11,661 nt of DNA from Dehalococcoidales bacterium (lineage in GTDB: Bacteria > Chloroflexota > Dehalococcoidia > Dehalococcoidales > ARS1013), in contig NZEH01000041.1 of NCBI GenBank assembly GCA_002690375.1, positions 11,948 through 23,608 of the forward strand, read 5' to 3'. Positions 1-8,432 of the stretch are shown piece after piece (within the stretch, counting starts at the first letter, position 1; each line of letters starts with the position of its first letter). The notes beneath the pieces were generated by a model. It had not been told where the DNA came from, made no database searches, and saw only the letters and a program-made list of their open reading frames with translations. The position numbers and the translations under genes are program-made.

Positions 1-933
1 ACCGGCTGTCATAGCCAGGGGATTACCTGAGAGAGTACCAGCTTGATAGACAGAACCTAGGGGAGCCACCAATTGCATAATATCTTTTCTACCACCATAG
101 GCCCCTATTGGTAATCCGCCACCAATAATCTTTCCCAGACAGGTTAAATCGGGGGTTATCCTATAGAGTGCCTGAGCGCCGCCATAAGCTATGCGAAAAC
201 CAGTGATTACCTCATCAAAAATAAGTAGCGATCCGAACTCCTCGGTCAACTGGCGAAGGCGTTTAAGGAAGCCGGGTTGCGGTGGCACAACACCCATGTT
301 GGCCGCCACCGGCTCAACGATTATGGCAGCAATCTCCCCGGGATAGCGCTTAAAAAGCTGCTCCACAACTTCGATATTATTATAGGGGGCTACCAGCGTA
401 TTCTCAGCAAAGCTTCGGGGGACACCGGTAGAGTCAGGTATTCCCAGGGTAGCCACCCCCGAGCCAGCTCTGACTAGGAGTCCGTCTGAGTGACCGTGAT
501 AGCCACCGGCAAACTTCACTATCTTATCTCTTCGGGTGAATGCCCGAGCTAGACGAATAGCGCTCATGGTAGCTTCGGTGCCTGAGCTTACAAAGCGGAG
601 CATTTCAATAGAGGGCATAGCCTCGCCGATAGCCTTGGCCAGCATTGTCTCCATCTCAGTGGGGGCACCAAAGCTTATACCCCCCTCTACCGCCTTTTTG
701 AGGGCACCAACTATCTCTGGGTGAGAGTGACCAAGGATAAGCGGGCCCCAAGAGCAGATATAGTCTATGAACTGGTTGCTGTCTTCATCATAGATCTTAG
801 AGCCTGCTCCCTTTCTTATAAAAAGGGGGGTTGCCCCAACTGCCTTGAAAGCACGCACCGGACTACTGACACCACCCGGCAAATAGCTCTGAGCTTGGGC
901 AAAGAGTTTTTCGGAACGCTCTCGATTGAGCAT
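1..933 (-). CDS. hemL: Glutamate-1-semialdehyde 2,1-aminomutase, 3' end cut by window edge
   Basis: PLP-dependent enzyme that moves the amino group of glutamate-1-semialdehyde to give 5-aminolaevulinate, the second step of the C5 pathway, in the cytoplasm. My translation from the ATG at 933 gives 311 residues open to the window edge; the family is usually about 425-435, so roughly 115 C-terminal residues are missing. Visible landmarks are the N-terminal [11 protein letters not shown] (19-29), [15 protein letters not shown] (116-130), GGYHGHSDG (143-151), the PLP-contacting FDEVITGFR (239-247) and [16 protein letters not shown] (266-281), where Lys268 should carry the Schiff base. The start is supported by GAGGA 7 bases upstream, overlapping the hemB stop. 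It is the last operon gene visible, 10 bases after hemB, and works directly with hemA in the same operon. The start and identity are secure. Confidence 0.96.
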   Translation of the reverse strand, partial: MLNRERSEKLFAQAQSYLPGGVSSPVRAFKAVGATPLFIRKGAGSKIYDEDSNQFIDYICSWGPLILGHSHPEIVGALKKAVEGGISFGAPTEMETMLAKAIGEAMPSIEMLRFVSSGTEATMSAIRLARAFTRRDKIVKFAGGYHGHSDGLLVRAGSGVATLGIPDSTGVPRSFAENTLVAPYNNIEVVEQLFKRYPGEIAAIIVEPVAANMGVVPPQPGFLKRLRQLTEEFGSLLIFDEVITGFRIAYGGAQALYRITPDLTCLGKIIGGGLPIGAYGGRKDIMQLVAPLGSVYQAGTLSGNPLAMTAG

Positions 934-943
934 ATTTATATCC

Positions 944-1924
944 TCAGCCAAGTACTCCCCATTGAGCCACTTCCTTGGCATGATAAGTGATGATAATATC
1001 CGCCCCGGCTCTCTTAATAGCCATTAGAATCTCTGGGATGACTTGTCTTTCATCCAGCCAGCCACACTTGGCGGCCGCTTTTACCATAGCAAACTCACCA
1101 CTCACATTATAGGCTGCCAACGGGTAGTTAAAATTATCTCGCACTGCACGTATTACATCCAGATAAGCTAGAGCTGGCTTGACCATAACCATATCGGCTC
1201 CCTCAGCAATGTCCTGTTCAACCTCCCTTAAAGACTCCCTCCAGTTGGGTGGGTTCATCTGATATGAGCGGCGGTCGCCGAATTGGGGTATAGACTCAGC
1301 CGCATCACGAAAGGGATCAAAGAAAGCCGAAGCGTATTTTGCTGCATAACTGAGTATGAGAGTGTCATGAAATCCGGCTCCATCCAGAGCCTCCCGAACC
1401 ACCTTTACTCTGCCATCCATCATGTCTGAAGGGGCTACTATATCAGCACCAGCTTCAGCATGGGATAGAGCTGTCCTCGCTAGAAGGGGCAGGGTCTGGT
1501 CGTTATCAATCTCGCCATCCACTACAATACCGCAGTGCCCATGGCTGGTATATTCACAGAGACACACATCGGTCACTACTATTAACTCCGGCACTGCTCC
1601 CTTGACGGTCTGTATCGCTCGTTGAACGATCCCATCTGGGTGATAAGCTTGAGAGCCGGCCTCATCCTTATCCTTAGGTATCCCGAAAAGGAGTACTCCT
1701 GGGATACCAAGTTTGGCTATCTCCTCAATCTCTTGAGGCAGGAGGTCTACTGAATAACGGGAGATGCCTGGCATAGAGGATATTTCCTGCTTTAAGCCGC
1801 TGCCTTCTACTATGAAGAGAGGGTAAATTAGGTCGCCAACCTCAAGCCGTGTTTCTTGAGCCAGTGCTCGAAGTGGTTGCGTCCGCCGCAAACGACGCAA
1901 GCGTAGTTGTGGAAAACCAGTCAT
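944..1924 (-). CDS. hemB: Porphobilinogen synthase (5-aminolaevulinate dehydratase)
   Basis: Condenses two 5-aminolaevulinate molecules to porphobilinogen. The 326-residue length is normal for the family. The zinc-type metal site is present as [14 protein letters not shown] (119-132), with Cys121, Cys123 and Cys131, so this is a cysteine/zinc enzyme and not the Asp-rich magnesium type. The two Schiff-base lysines are Lys196 in [17 protein letters not shown] and Lys249 in [12 protein letters not shown]. The C-terminus carries the usual [11 protein letters not shown] segment. The ATG at 1924 directly abuts the TAA of cobA-hemD (TAAATG), and a strong Shine-Dalgarno (AAAGGAGA) lies inside the end of that upstream gene, so translation is probably coupled. 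The gene sits between cobA-hemD and hemL, as expected for an early tetrapyrrole gene. Confidence 0.97.
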   Translation of the reverse strand: MTGFPQLRLRRLRRTQPLRALAQETRLEVGDLIYPLFIVEGSGLKQEISSMPGISRYSVDLLPQEIEEIAKLGIPGVLLFGIPKDKDEAGSQAYHPDGIVQRAIQTVKGAVPELIVVTDVCLCEYTSHGHCGIVVDGEIDNDQTLPLLARTALSHAEAGADIVAPSDMMDGRVKVVREALDGAGFHDTLILSYAAKYASAFFDPFRDAAESIPQFGDRRSYQMNPPNWRESLREVEQDIAEGADMVMVKPALAYLDVIRAVRDNFNYPLAAYNVSGEFAMVKAAAKCGWLDERQVIPEILMAIKRAGADIIITYHAKEVAQWGVLG

Positions 1925-3454
1925 TTAATCTCCTTTCCGACCTCTTTGAAAGTAGAATTCCATAGCCTCTACTAGCCCAGGAATGGTATGGTCGCAGGCA
2001 ACTATATCTACCTTTAGTCCGGCTTTAGCCGCTGTAGCCGCTGTTGCCGGGCCAATACAGGCAACTGTTACCCTTTCTAATACCTCTTGCTTACCATTTA
2101 TCAGGGATAACATGTTGGTTACCGTAGAGGAACTGGCAAAGGTAATAATGTCAATTTTGCCAGCCAAAAGCATCTGTTTTCCCCTATAAATAGCCTCAGT
2201 CGTGGGAACAGTTTTATACGCGATTACCTCGTGCACTTCGGCGCCAAGCCGGATAATTCCATCAGCTAACTCTCTGGTTGCTATGTCAGCTCGAGGAAGT
2301 AAAAAGCGGCCGCCGGCAATCTTCTGACTCTTAAGGCCGGCTAAAAAGCCCTGTCTGGTATACACTTGGGGCAGATAGTCAGGGCGTAGCCCCCTCACCT
2401 CTAAAGCCTTGGCAGTGGCTGGGCCAATAACACCGATTTTAATGCCCTTAAGCCACCGGGCATCTCGATTTAGAGTATACAGCCGCTCAAAAAAGGGCTC
2501 TACACCATTAGCACTGGTAAAAACGAGCCACTTATAGCTCTGTAAGTTTAAGATGGCCTGGTCAAGCTCCTCAGTAGATGGTATAGCTTTTATTTCAATA
2601 GCTGGCATCTCAATAGGTTGGGCACCTTGCTCTGAAAGAAGCTGGCTTAATGAGCTAGCCTGAGTACACGCCCTAGTGACCAGTATCCTTTTGCCGAAGA
2701 GTGGTTTACAATCAAACCAGCGAAGCTTCTCTTTTAGTTTTACCACATCTCCAACCACTATTACTGCCGGTGGGCTGAAGTTTTTACTTTCTGCTTTGAC
2801 TACAATATCGGCTAGGCTATCGACTATAGTTTCCTGACGAGGCCCGGTGCCATTTTTTATTAAAGCTATAGGAGTGGTGGGAGCACACCCATTATTTAGC
2901 AGTTGTCTTACTATTTGAGACAAATTACCGACACCCATAAGAAAAATTAAAGTATCCGCCCCGGTAGCCAGTTTTTCCCAAGCAACGCTTGATCTGCCCT
3001 TGCTGGCGTCCTCATGCCCGGTAATAATGGTAAGCGACGACGATAAACGACGATGTGTCACCGGAATACCAGCATAGGCAGGGACAGCTATCGCTGACGA
3101 TATCCCGGGCACTACCTCAAACGGAATATGAGCTTGCACCAGTGCCTCCGCCTCTTCTCCCCCTCGTCCCAGAAGAAATGGGTCACCCCCTTTAAGTCTT
3201 ACCACCGTTTTACCCTCTTCAGCCTTCTCTACCAGCAATTGATTAATCTCAGCCTGCTTCTTAGCGTGATAGCTTGGAGTCTTACCCGCATATATCCTCT
3301 CCGCCTCAGGGGGGGCTGAGTCCAAAAGCTTCGTATCAAGAAGACAGTCATAAATAATTACATCGGCTTGACGGAGGCAACTCACTCCCTTCACCGTAAT
3401 TAGGCCAGCATCGCCGGGCCCAGCACCTACTAGATATACCTTCCCCTTTTTCAC
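1925..3454 (-). CDS. cobA-hemD: Fused uroporphyrinogen-III C-methyltransferase / uroporphyrinogen-III synthase
   Basis: Two-domain, 509-residue protein. Residues 1 to about 245 are an SAM-dependent methyltransferase (CobA/SUMT) that methylates uroporphyrinogen III at C2 and C7 to give precorrin-2. It shows VYLVGAGPGD (6-15), VVRLKGGDPFLLGRGGEE (84-101), VPGISSAIAVPAYAGIPVTHR (115-135) and ITGHE (144-148). Residues from about 254 onward are HemD, which cyclises hydroxymethylbilane with inversion of ring D: GKRILVTRA (254-262), VFTSANGVEPFF and TFASSSTV are typical. Fusion in this order is known from Clostridia and some other anaerobes, and puts the siroheme branch-point enzyme on the same chain as its substrate supplier. 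The start is GTG at 3454, abutting the hemC TAA, with AGGA a few bases upstream; an ATG is not available without losing the GAGPGD strand. The HemD half is less conserved, as usual for that family. Confidence 0.95.
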   Translation of the reverse strand: MKKGKVYLVGAGPGDAGLITVKGVSCLRQADVIIYDCLLDTKLLDSAPPEAERIYAGKTPSYHAKKQAEINQLLVEKAEEGKTVVRLKGGDPFLLGRGGEEAEALVQAHIPFEVVPGISSAIAVPAYAGIPVTHRRLSSSLTIITGHEDASKGRSSVAWEKLATGADTLIFLMGVGNLSQIVRQLLNNGCAPTTPIALIKNGTGPRQETIVDSLADIVVKAESKNFSPPAVIVVGDVVKLKEKLRWFDCKPLFGKRILVTRACTQASSLSQLLSEQGAQPIEMPAIEIKAIPSTEELDQAILNLQSYKWLVFTSANGVEPFFERLYTLNRDARWLKGIKIGVIGPATAKALEVRGLRPDYLPQVYTRQGFLAGLKSQKIAGGRFLLPRADIATRELADGIIRLGAEVHEVIAYKTVPTTEAIYRGKQMLLAGKIDIITFASSSTVTNMLSLINGKQEVLERVTVACIGPATAATAAKAGLKVDIVACDHTIPGLVEAMEFYFQRGRKGD

Positions 3455-4375
3455 TTAAATCCTCGCTTCGGCGATAAATTCGGATGCTCCCATTTCCAGT
3501 ATCTTCTGTGCCAGTTGATTTCCTACCTGCTCCGGAATGGTGATGCTACCTTCCCCTGAAGCACGCAGAATTTTTTCACCCCCAACTTCAGCAACCATTG
3601 CGGTAAGGTTTAATGTATTATCATTAATCTTTCCTAGCACAGCTATCGGAGCACGGCATCCGCCACCCAGAGCGCTGAGAAAGGTTCGCTCGGCGACTAC
3701 ACTTTGCCAGGTCGGCTGGTGATTAAGAGGCAAAACAATCTCCCCTATTTCTTTATCATTGGCTCGTATCTCTATTCCTAGCGTACCTTGTCCTGCTGGT
3801 GGGAGAAAATGCTCCAAAGGTAAATATTCGGTTATTCTATCTTGCCAGCCTAAACGGATTAAGGCTGAAGCCGCCAATATCACCCCATCAAGTTCACCGG
3901 AAAATACCTTTCGCAGGCGAGTATTAACATTACCTCTTAAAGAGCATACTTCCAAATCGGGGCGGTAGGATATAAGCTGGACGGCACGCCGGATACTGCC
4001 GGTACCTATCCTTGAGCCAGGAGCCAGATCAGCAAGCTTTCCCGCTCTGGATACCAGAATATCTCGGGGGTCAAGTCTCTTGGTTACCACTGCCAAATAA
4101 AGTCCTTTTGGAATTTCAGTGGGCATATCTTTAAGGCTGTGCACAGCTATATCAACCCTCCCATCAAGTAGGGCTGTTTCCAATTCTTTAACAAATACCC
4201 CAACCCCTGGCATTTGATCCAGAGGAAGGTGGTGACTACGATCACCTTCAGTTACTATCTTACCAATGTTGAACTTGAGGCAGGAGTCAGCCTCTCTTAG
4301 TTGGCCTAGTATTGACCCAGCCTGAACCAGAGCCAGCCTGCTACTTCGGGAACCAATAATGACACTCTTCCTCAT
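3455..4375 (-). CDS. hemC: Hydroxymethylbilane synthase (porphobilinogen deaminase)
   Basis: Polymerises four porphobilinogens into the linear tetrapyrrole hydroxymethylbilane. The 306 residues match the family. Signatures: IGSRSSRLALVQ (7-18), VGVFVKELETALL (58-70), DIAVHSLKDMPTE (75-87) with Asp83 in the place of the catalytic aspartate, GTGSIRRAVQL (124-134), LRGNVNTRLRK (146-156), LPPAGQGTLGIE (191-202) and LGGGCRAPIA (236-245), in which Cys240 should hold the dipyrromethane cofactor. The ATG at 4375 overlaps the hemA stop as ATGA, and GGAG lies about 8 bases upstream, so translational coupling is likely. The product is passed to the HemD half of the next gene product downstream. Confidence 0.97.
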   Translation of the reverse strand: MRKSVIIGSRSSRLALVQAGSILGQLREADSCLKFNIGKIVTEGDRSHHLPLDQMPGVGVFVKELETALLDGRVDIAVHSLKDMPTEIPKGLYLAVVTKRLDPRDILVSRAGKLADLAPGSRIGTGSIRRAVQLISYRPDLEVCSLRGNVNTRLRKVFSGELDGVILAASALIRLGWQDRITEYLPLEHFLPPAGQGTLGIEIRANDKEIGEIVLPLNHQPTWQSVVAERTFLSALGGGCRAPIAVLGKINDNTLNLTAMVAEVGGEKILRASGEGSITIPEQVGNQLAQKILEMGASEFIAEARI

Positions 4376-5637
4376 TCCGGTTTCTCCACATTCAACTGAA
4401 AAAGTTCGTTGACTATCTGAGTATAATCCTTCCTGCCATATCCTGTTTTTTTAAGATACTGTACCGGGTCATTGAGTATTTTGGTGACGATTGCCTTGGT
4501 CATGGCTTCCAAACTTTCCCTCTCCTCATCAGAGAGTCCTCGCAATTTCTTAAAGGTCAAGTCTAGTTGCCCCTGGCGTATATCTTCAGCCTTCTTCACC
4601 AGAGCACTGACTACCGGCTTTACCTGTAAAGCTTGCCACCAAGTAGTGAACTTATCCACTTCAGGCTTTATAATCTTTGTCGCCCTTTGGATTTCACGTT
4701 CCCTCTGCTTACGGTTCAAAGTCGAAGTCTCAGTAAGGTCATCAATGCTGTAAAGGAAAACATTGTTTATTTGCTTTGTTCCAAGCTCCACATCACGAGG
4801 GACGGCGATATCAACGATTACCAAGGGGCGTTCAGGGCGGGTACTCATTGCCGTCTCCACCTGTTGCTGCTTCAGCATTAAGTGAGGTGCCCCAGTGCAA
4901 CTGATGACTATATCGGAAGCGCTCAACTCCTCCCTCAGGTTACTGGTGGTAACCCAACTAGCACCCAGAGCTTCAGCGAGAGCTGAAGAGCTTTCCTTGG
5001 AGCGAGAGGCAACAATTATTTGAGAAGCCCCTCTTTCACTCGCTGCTTTGGCTACCAGTCTTCCCGCTTCGCCAGCCCCAATGACCAGAATCTTGCAGTT
5101 AGCTAGGTCGCCGACAACTCCTGTCACTAGGTCTACCGCTACTGAGCTAACGGAAAGGGCGTTCTTGCTGATTCCGGTTTCCTCCCGAACACGTCTACCA
5201 GTTCCAATAGCGTGTCGAAACAAATTGCGTAAAGGTAAATTCACCATTCGAGCTTTTTCAGCAGCGTCCAAGGCACGCCCTACCTGGCCCAAGACCTCAA
5301 ATTCACCAATAATCATTGAGTCAAGCCCACTGGCTACACGAAATAGATGCCTAAATGCTGTTTTATTCTTGCAGAGGTAAACATAGGGTAGCACATCTGC
5401 AAAAGAGACGCCCATCATGGCATTTAGGAAGTTGAAGGTGGCTTCTTCCGTAGAATAGTCATCATCCCCCATGGCATAAACTTCAGTTCTGTTGCAGGTA
5501 GAGAAGATAATGCCATGAGGTACATATTGGCGGAGTAGTAATAGACTATCCTGAAGCTGGGATGTGCTAATGGTCAGCTTCTCAAGGAACCTGACTGGCG
5601 TGGTGCTATAATTTACACCTACTAGACTAACATACAT
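4372..5637 (-). CDS. hemA: Glutamyl-tRNA reductase
   Basis: NADPH-dependent reduction of glutamyl-tRNA(Glu) to glutamate-1-semialdehyde, the first committed step of the C5 route. Translated from the ATG at 5637 it has 421 residues, the normal family length. The catalytic domain shows IIFSTCNRTEVY (43-54) with the thioester Cys48, and HLFRVASGLDSMIIGEFEVLGQV (97-119). The NAD(P) domain has VIGAGEAGRLVAK (185-197), VASRS (209-213), VISCTGA (244-250) and VIVDIAVPRDV (273-283). A C-terminal helical dimerisation domain follows. The frame is open to an ATG at 5748, but I chose 5637. There the protein begins MYVSLVGVNY as family members do, a GAGGTGGAG purine run precedes it, and the longer version would add 37 unrelated residues overlapping the previous gene. 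It lies 16 bases after the Met8-like gene and overlaps hemC by ATGA. Confidence 0.96.
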   Translation of the reverse strand: MYVSLVGVNYSTTPVRFLEKLTISTSQLQDSLLLLRQYVPHGIIFSTCNRTEVYAMGDDDYSTEEATFNFLNAMMGVSFADVLPYVYLCKNKTAFRHLFRVASGLDSMIIGEFEVLGQVGRALDAAEKARMVNLPLRNLFRHAIGTGRRVREETGISKNALSVSSVAVDLVTGVVGDLANCKILVIGAGEAGRLVAKAASERGASQIIVASRSKESSSALAEALGASWVTTSNLREELSASDIVISCTGAPHLMLKQQQVETAMSTRPERPLVIVDIAVPRDVELGTKQINNVFLYSIDDLTETSTLNRKQREREIQRATKIIKPEVDKFTTWWQALQVKPVVSALVKKAEDIRQGQLDLTFKKLRGLSDEERESLEAMTKAIVTKILNDPVQYLKKTGYGRKDYTQIVNELFQLNVEKPE

Positions 5638-5653
5638 ATCGGCTAGCTCCACC

Positions 5654-6319
5654 TCATGTTTTCGTCCGTCTAAGACGCTCCAAATTGGCAAGTAGGGTAG
5701 CCTTGGCTTTCTCGCTCTGACCAGCCTTAAGCATCCGGGGAAGCGCATCCAGATCTATGGCCTTCTGCCAAGTCCCACCACCAATCTTAATTCCTTGGTT
5801 CTTCAGATCAGAGCGAATTTCACTAATCATGAGAACCAGCGAAGCATATTCAGCTCCAAAGTCCTTTTCTAGCTTAGTTCGGATTTTTCGTGCTAATGCC
5901 GGGCTCTTACCGTCTGTAGAGACAGCGATGGCAAGCCCACCACGACGCAGATATGAGGGGGCGATAAAAGTAGACTGCTTCGGGTCATCCACCACATTGA
6001 CCAGAATTCCTCTCTCTCTCGCCTCTCGAGCTACTTTGGCATTTATCTTGCCATCATCAGTGGCGGCAATAACCATAAAAGCTCCCTCCAAGTCTCCGTC
6101 ATTATAGCTTCTTTGCAATACCATTATTACCCCTTTCTCCGCCATTTGAGCTAGCTCTAGACAAAGTTCAGGGCTGATCACTTTAAGCTCAGCCTCATGC
6201 TCAATAAGTGCTCTTACCTTGCGTAGGGCAATTTCGCCACCACCCACTACCACGCATCTCTTGCCACTAATACCCAGGAAAATGGGATAATAGGGTAATA
6301 TATGGCTATCTCTTTTCAT
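5654..6319 (-). CDS. Precorrin-2 dehydrogenase (Met8/SirC/CysG-N family), possibly also sirohydrochlorin ferrochelatase
   Basis: NAD-dependent oxidation of precorrin-2 to sirohydrochlorin. The 221 residues match single-domain Met8/SirC proteins. The Rossmann motif is RCVVVGGGEIALRK (21-34), followed by FMVIAATDD (81-89) and VNVVDDPKQSTFIAPSYLRRG (107-127). Asp111 there aligns, from memory, with the active-site aspartate of CysG and Met8p. IAVSTDGKSPALARKIR (131-147) begins the dimerisation segment. Family members are either dehydrogenase only (SirC) or also insert iron (Met8p, CysG), and sequence reading alone does not settle which. No separate SirB/CbiX-type chelatase is in the window, so a dual role is attractive but inferred. 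The ATG at 6319 overlaps the ahbAB stop by ATGA. Its own Shine-Dalgarno (AAGGG) is distant, so it probably depends on coupling. It sits between the siroheme decarboxylase and hemA genes. Confidence 0.92.
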   Translation of the reverse strand: MKRDSHILPYYPIFLGISGKRCVVVGGGEIALRKVRALIEHEAELKVISPELCLELAQMAEKGVIMVLQRSYNDGDLEGAFMVIAATDDGKINAKVAREARERGILVNVVDDPKQSTFIAPSYLRRGGLAIAVSTDGKSPALARKIRTKLEKDFGAEYASLVLMISEIRSDLKNQGIKIGGGTWQKAIDLDALPRMLKAGQSEKAKATLLANLERLRRTKT

Positions 6320-7305
6320 AATAAGTATTTTACCCTTGTCTTTTTGAATTCTTTGGTGCTAAACAGGAGAACATATTCATTTAGCCCTGTTTCTTGAGAA
6401 ATCTTATCGGCTATCAGCTGGCAGTCCTCCCTAGCATCTCCATGAATCATAGCAAACAGATTATAGTCCCAAAGTGGGCCAGTCTTTCTTTCATAGCAGT
6501 GGCTTACTTCACGAAGAGCAGCCAACTTTTTGCCAGCTGTCTCCACTACCTCTGGTGGAGCTACCCAGCAGGTCATGGCGTTGGCCGTAAAACCGACCTC
6601 ATTATGTTTAATAGAAGCACCGAACCGTCGCATGATGCCACGTTGCTTCAAAGAATAGCAATGAGCCAGGAATTGGTCTATATCCATGCCCAGTCGCCTT
6701 GAACTATGATCAAAAGGTCTTTGAACTAATGACAGGTCATGCTGTAGCTCATTAACTACCAACTTGTCTGCCGGCGAAAGGTCAACTTTTTGGTAAAGAA
6801 TATTTGACGGGGCAATACCAGTATCCGATATCCGCTGATCGTCTCCAGACATATCAAAGAATACACCAATTTTAAAAAGCCTCAAGGCCGGCAGTTCCAA
6901 CATAGCCTCAGGTTTTATAGTATTACTCAATTTTTGTAACTCTGTCTCTGTCTCAACACCGGGTGGCAAAGCTAGGGTAAACCAGAAATTAAGATGATGG
7001 GAGCGTTCATAGCAATGGCTTATCCCTGTATGTTGGCTAATGGCTTGTGCCGCTTTATCTAACCGATTCTGGGCTATTTTCATGGCTACCAGTGTTGTCT
7101 GATAACCGAGCCTTCTTGCATCTAAGACAGGTCCTATCAGGCGGACAACCCCTCCCTGCTTAAACCGCTCAATGCGACGAAGCACCTCGCCAGCACTAAT
7201 ACCTAGCCGAGTCCCCAGAACAGCAAACGGTTCCCGTCTGAGGGGAAAAGCTACCTGTATGGCATTAAGCAGTTTTTTATCAATATCATCAAAGTACATT
7301 TTCAT
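6316..7305 (-). CDS. ahbAB: Siroheme decarboxylase, AhbA and AhbB fused in one chain
   Basis: Removes the C12 and C18 acetate carboxyls of siroheme to give 12,18-didecarboxysiroheme. The 329-residue chain holds two copies of the AsnC/Lrp-like fold that AhbA and AhbB (or NirD, L, G, H) normally have as separate subunits. The first half (about 1-165) has a winged-helix start (DDIDKKLLNAIQ), VVRLIGPVLDARRLGYQTTLVA (53-74) and SHCYERSHHLNFWFTL (96-111). The second half (about 176-329) has LSPADKLVVNELQ (176-188), GIMRRFGASIKHNEVGFTANAM (223-244) and SHCYERKTGPLWDYNLFAMIH (268-288). The paired RRFGA...KHNEVGF and SHCYER motifs are those of siroheme decarboxylases, not transcription factors. His234 in the second half is a plausible catalytic residue, by family analogy. 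Single-chain NirDL proteins exist in haem d1 pathways, but the neighbouring AhbD-like gene points to haem b. The start could be either of two ATGs two codons apart; the upstream purines are weak. Confidence 0.9.
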   Translation of the reverse strand: MKMYFDDIDKKLLNAIQVAFPLRREPFAVLGTRLGISAGEVLRRIERFKQGGVVRLIGPVLDARRLGYQTTLVAMKIAQNRLDKAAQAISQHTGISHCYERSHHLNFWFTLALPPGVETETELQKLSNTIKPEAMLELPALRLFKIGVFFDMSGDDQRISDTGIAPSNILYQKVDLSPADKLVVNELQHDLSLVQRPFDHSSRRLGMDIDQFLAHCYSLKQRGIMRRFGASIKHNEVGFTANAMTCWVAPPEVVETAGKKLAALREVSHCYERKTGPLWDYNLFAMIHGDAREDCQLIADKISQETGLNEYVLLFSTKEFKKTRVKYLL

Positions 7306-7334
7306 TTTCTTAACTTTATTGCATTCTTCATTGC

Positions 7335-8432
7335 CTAATGAGGCTCATATATGCAGTAAGGCTCGGATTCAAGATAATCTCCGGCTGTCTCATAAGCCCG
7401 CGCCCGGCAACCGCCACAAAGTTTTTTATACTCGCAGCGACCGCACTTTCCCTTAATCATAGAGAGATCTCTTAAATCTCGAAACAAGGGTGAATCGCAC
7501 CAGGCTTCCTTAAAGCTTTGTTCCCTTATATTGCCGGCAGCTACATCTAGATAGCCACATCCCTGCACCCTGCCCGTATGAGAGATAAAACAAAAGCCCA
7601 CGCCTGCCATGCAGCCCCGACTGAGAGAGTGCATTGGATTAGGCGTAACAACAGGTTTTGTTTTTTCCACTGGCGACACTCCCTGTAATCTGTTTTTTTT
7701 ATCTCGCTGCCTCAGCACTCTCAGGTAGTGGGGAGCATCAGTCGGTTTAAAGAACATCCTGTCTCCCAATTCCGTCTGCTTATCATAAATCCAGTTCAGG
7801 ATTTCCTCATATTCCTGTGGTAGCAGCTCCACTGATTCTAAATCCTTACCCCGCCCGATGGGCACCAACATAAAGGGATGAAAGGCAACAGCACCCACCT
7901 TGAAAGCTAGGCTTAAAAGGTCATCCAGATAGGGAGCATTCAGCTTAGTAATGGTGCTATTGATTTGTACCGGAATACCTGCCTGCTGCGCCATGGCTAT
8001 GCCACTAATTATCTCATCAAAGGCTCCCACCTTGCCCCGGAAATTATCCTGAAGGTCTGGTGTAGGAAAGTCCAGACTTACCCCGATTCGTGATACTGAA
8101 ACATCTTTAAGTCTAGTAGCAACTTCCTCGGTGATGAGTGTTCCGTTGCTGCCCAGAACTACCCGCAGCCCCCGGCTGACAGCATACTGGGCAATCTCAA
8201 AGATATCATGCCTCAGCAGTGGCTCACCACCGGTCAAGATTAAAATTGGCTTGCCCACCTGCAAAATTTGGTCAATGAGGCGGCAACACTCCTTAAATGA
8301 AAGCTCACCCTCATACGGCCCGTAATTTGCCGAAGCGCGGCAGTGGGCACAAAAGAGATTGCAGCTTCGGGTTATTTCCCATGCAACCAGCTGTAATTTT
8401 GGGGTAAGAATATCTTTTGATGCTGCCATCAT
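7335..8432 (-). CDS. ahbD: Fe-coproporphyrin III decarboxylase, radical SAM/SPASM (AhbD-like)
   Basis: Radical SAM enzyme expected to oxidatively decarboxylate the two propionates of Fe-coproporphyrin III (coprohaem) to vinyls, giving haem b without oxygen. It has 365 residues. The N-terminal cluster motif is WEITRSCNLFCAHCRA (18-33), with Cys24, Cys28 and Cys31, and ILTGGEPLLR holds the SAM-binding GGEP. The C-terminal SPASM-type region carries many cysteines: SRGCMAGVGFCFISHTGRVQGCGY, then KGKCGRCEYKKLCGGCRARA, then a final EPYC. These would bind auxiliary 4Fe-4S clusters. The WEITRSCNL start and the RGCxAGxGFCFIS block are what I associate with AhbD rather than AhbC. The ATG at 8432 overlaps the ahbC stop as ATGA; a second ATG follows directly. 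The gene ends 29 bases before ahbAB. Confusion with another SPASM maturase is possible on sequence alone, but the operon makes AhbD the best call. Confidence 0.88.
   Translation of the reverse strand: MMAASKDILTPKLQLVAWEITRSCNLFCAHCRASANYGPYEGELSFKECCRLIDQILQVGKPILILTGGEPLLRHDIFEIAQYAVSRGLRVVLGSNGTLITEEVATRLKDVSVSRIGVSLDFPTPDLQDNFRGKVGAFDEIISGIAMAQQAGIPVQINSTITKLNAPYLDDLLSLAFKVGAVAFHPFMLVPIGRGKDLESVELLPQEYEEILNWIYDKQTELGDRMFFKPTDAPHYLRVLRQRDKKNRLQGVSPVEKTKPVVTPNPMHSLSRGCMAGVGFCFISHTGRVQGCGYLDVAAGNIREQSFKEAWCDSPLFRDLRDLSMIKGKCGRCEYKKLCGGCRARAYETAGDYLESEPYCIYEPH

Noticed and set aside
5638..5748. Longer hemA start at 5748 (37 extra residues)
   Set aside because: The extension overlaps the Met8-like gene, resembles no HemA N-terminus, and the ATG at 5637 gives the canonical MYVSLVGVNY start with a purine-rich site upstream.
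6316..7305. Lrp/AsnC transcription regulator
   Set aside because: The winged-helix resemblance is real, but the doubled SHCYER and RRFGA...HNEVGF motifs and the operon context are those of siroheme decarboxylase.
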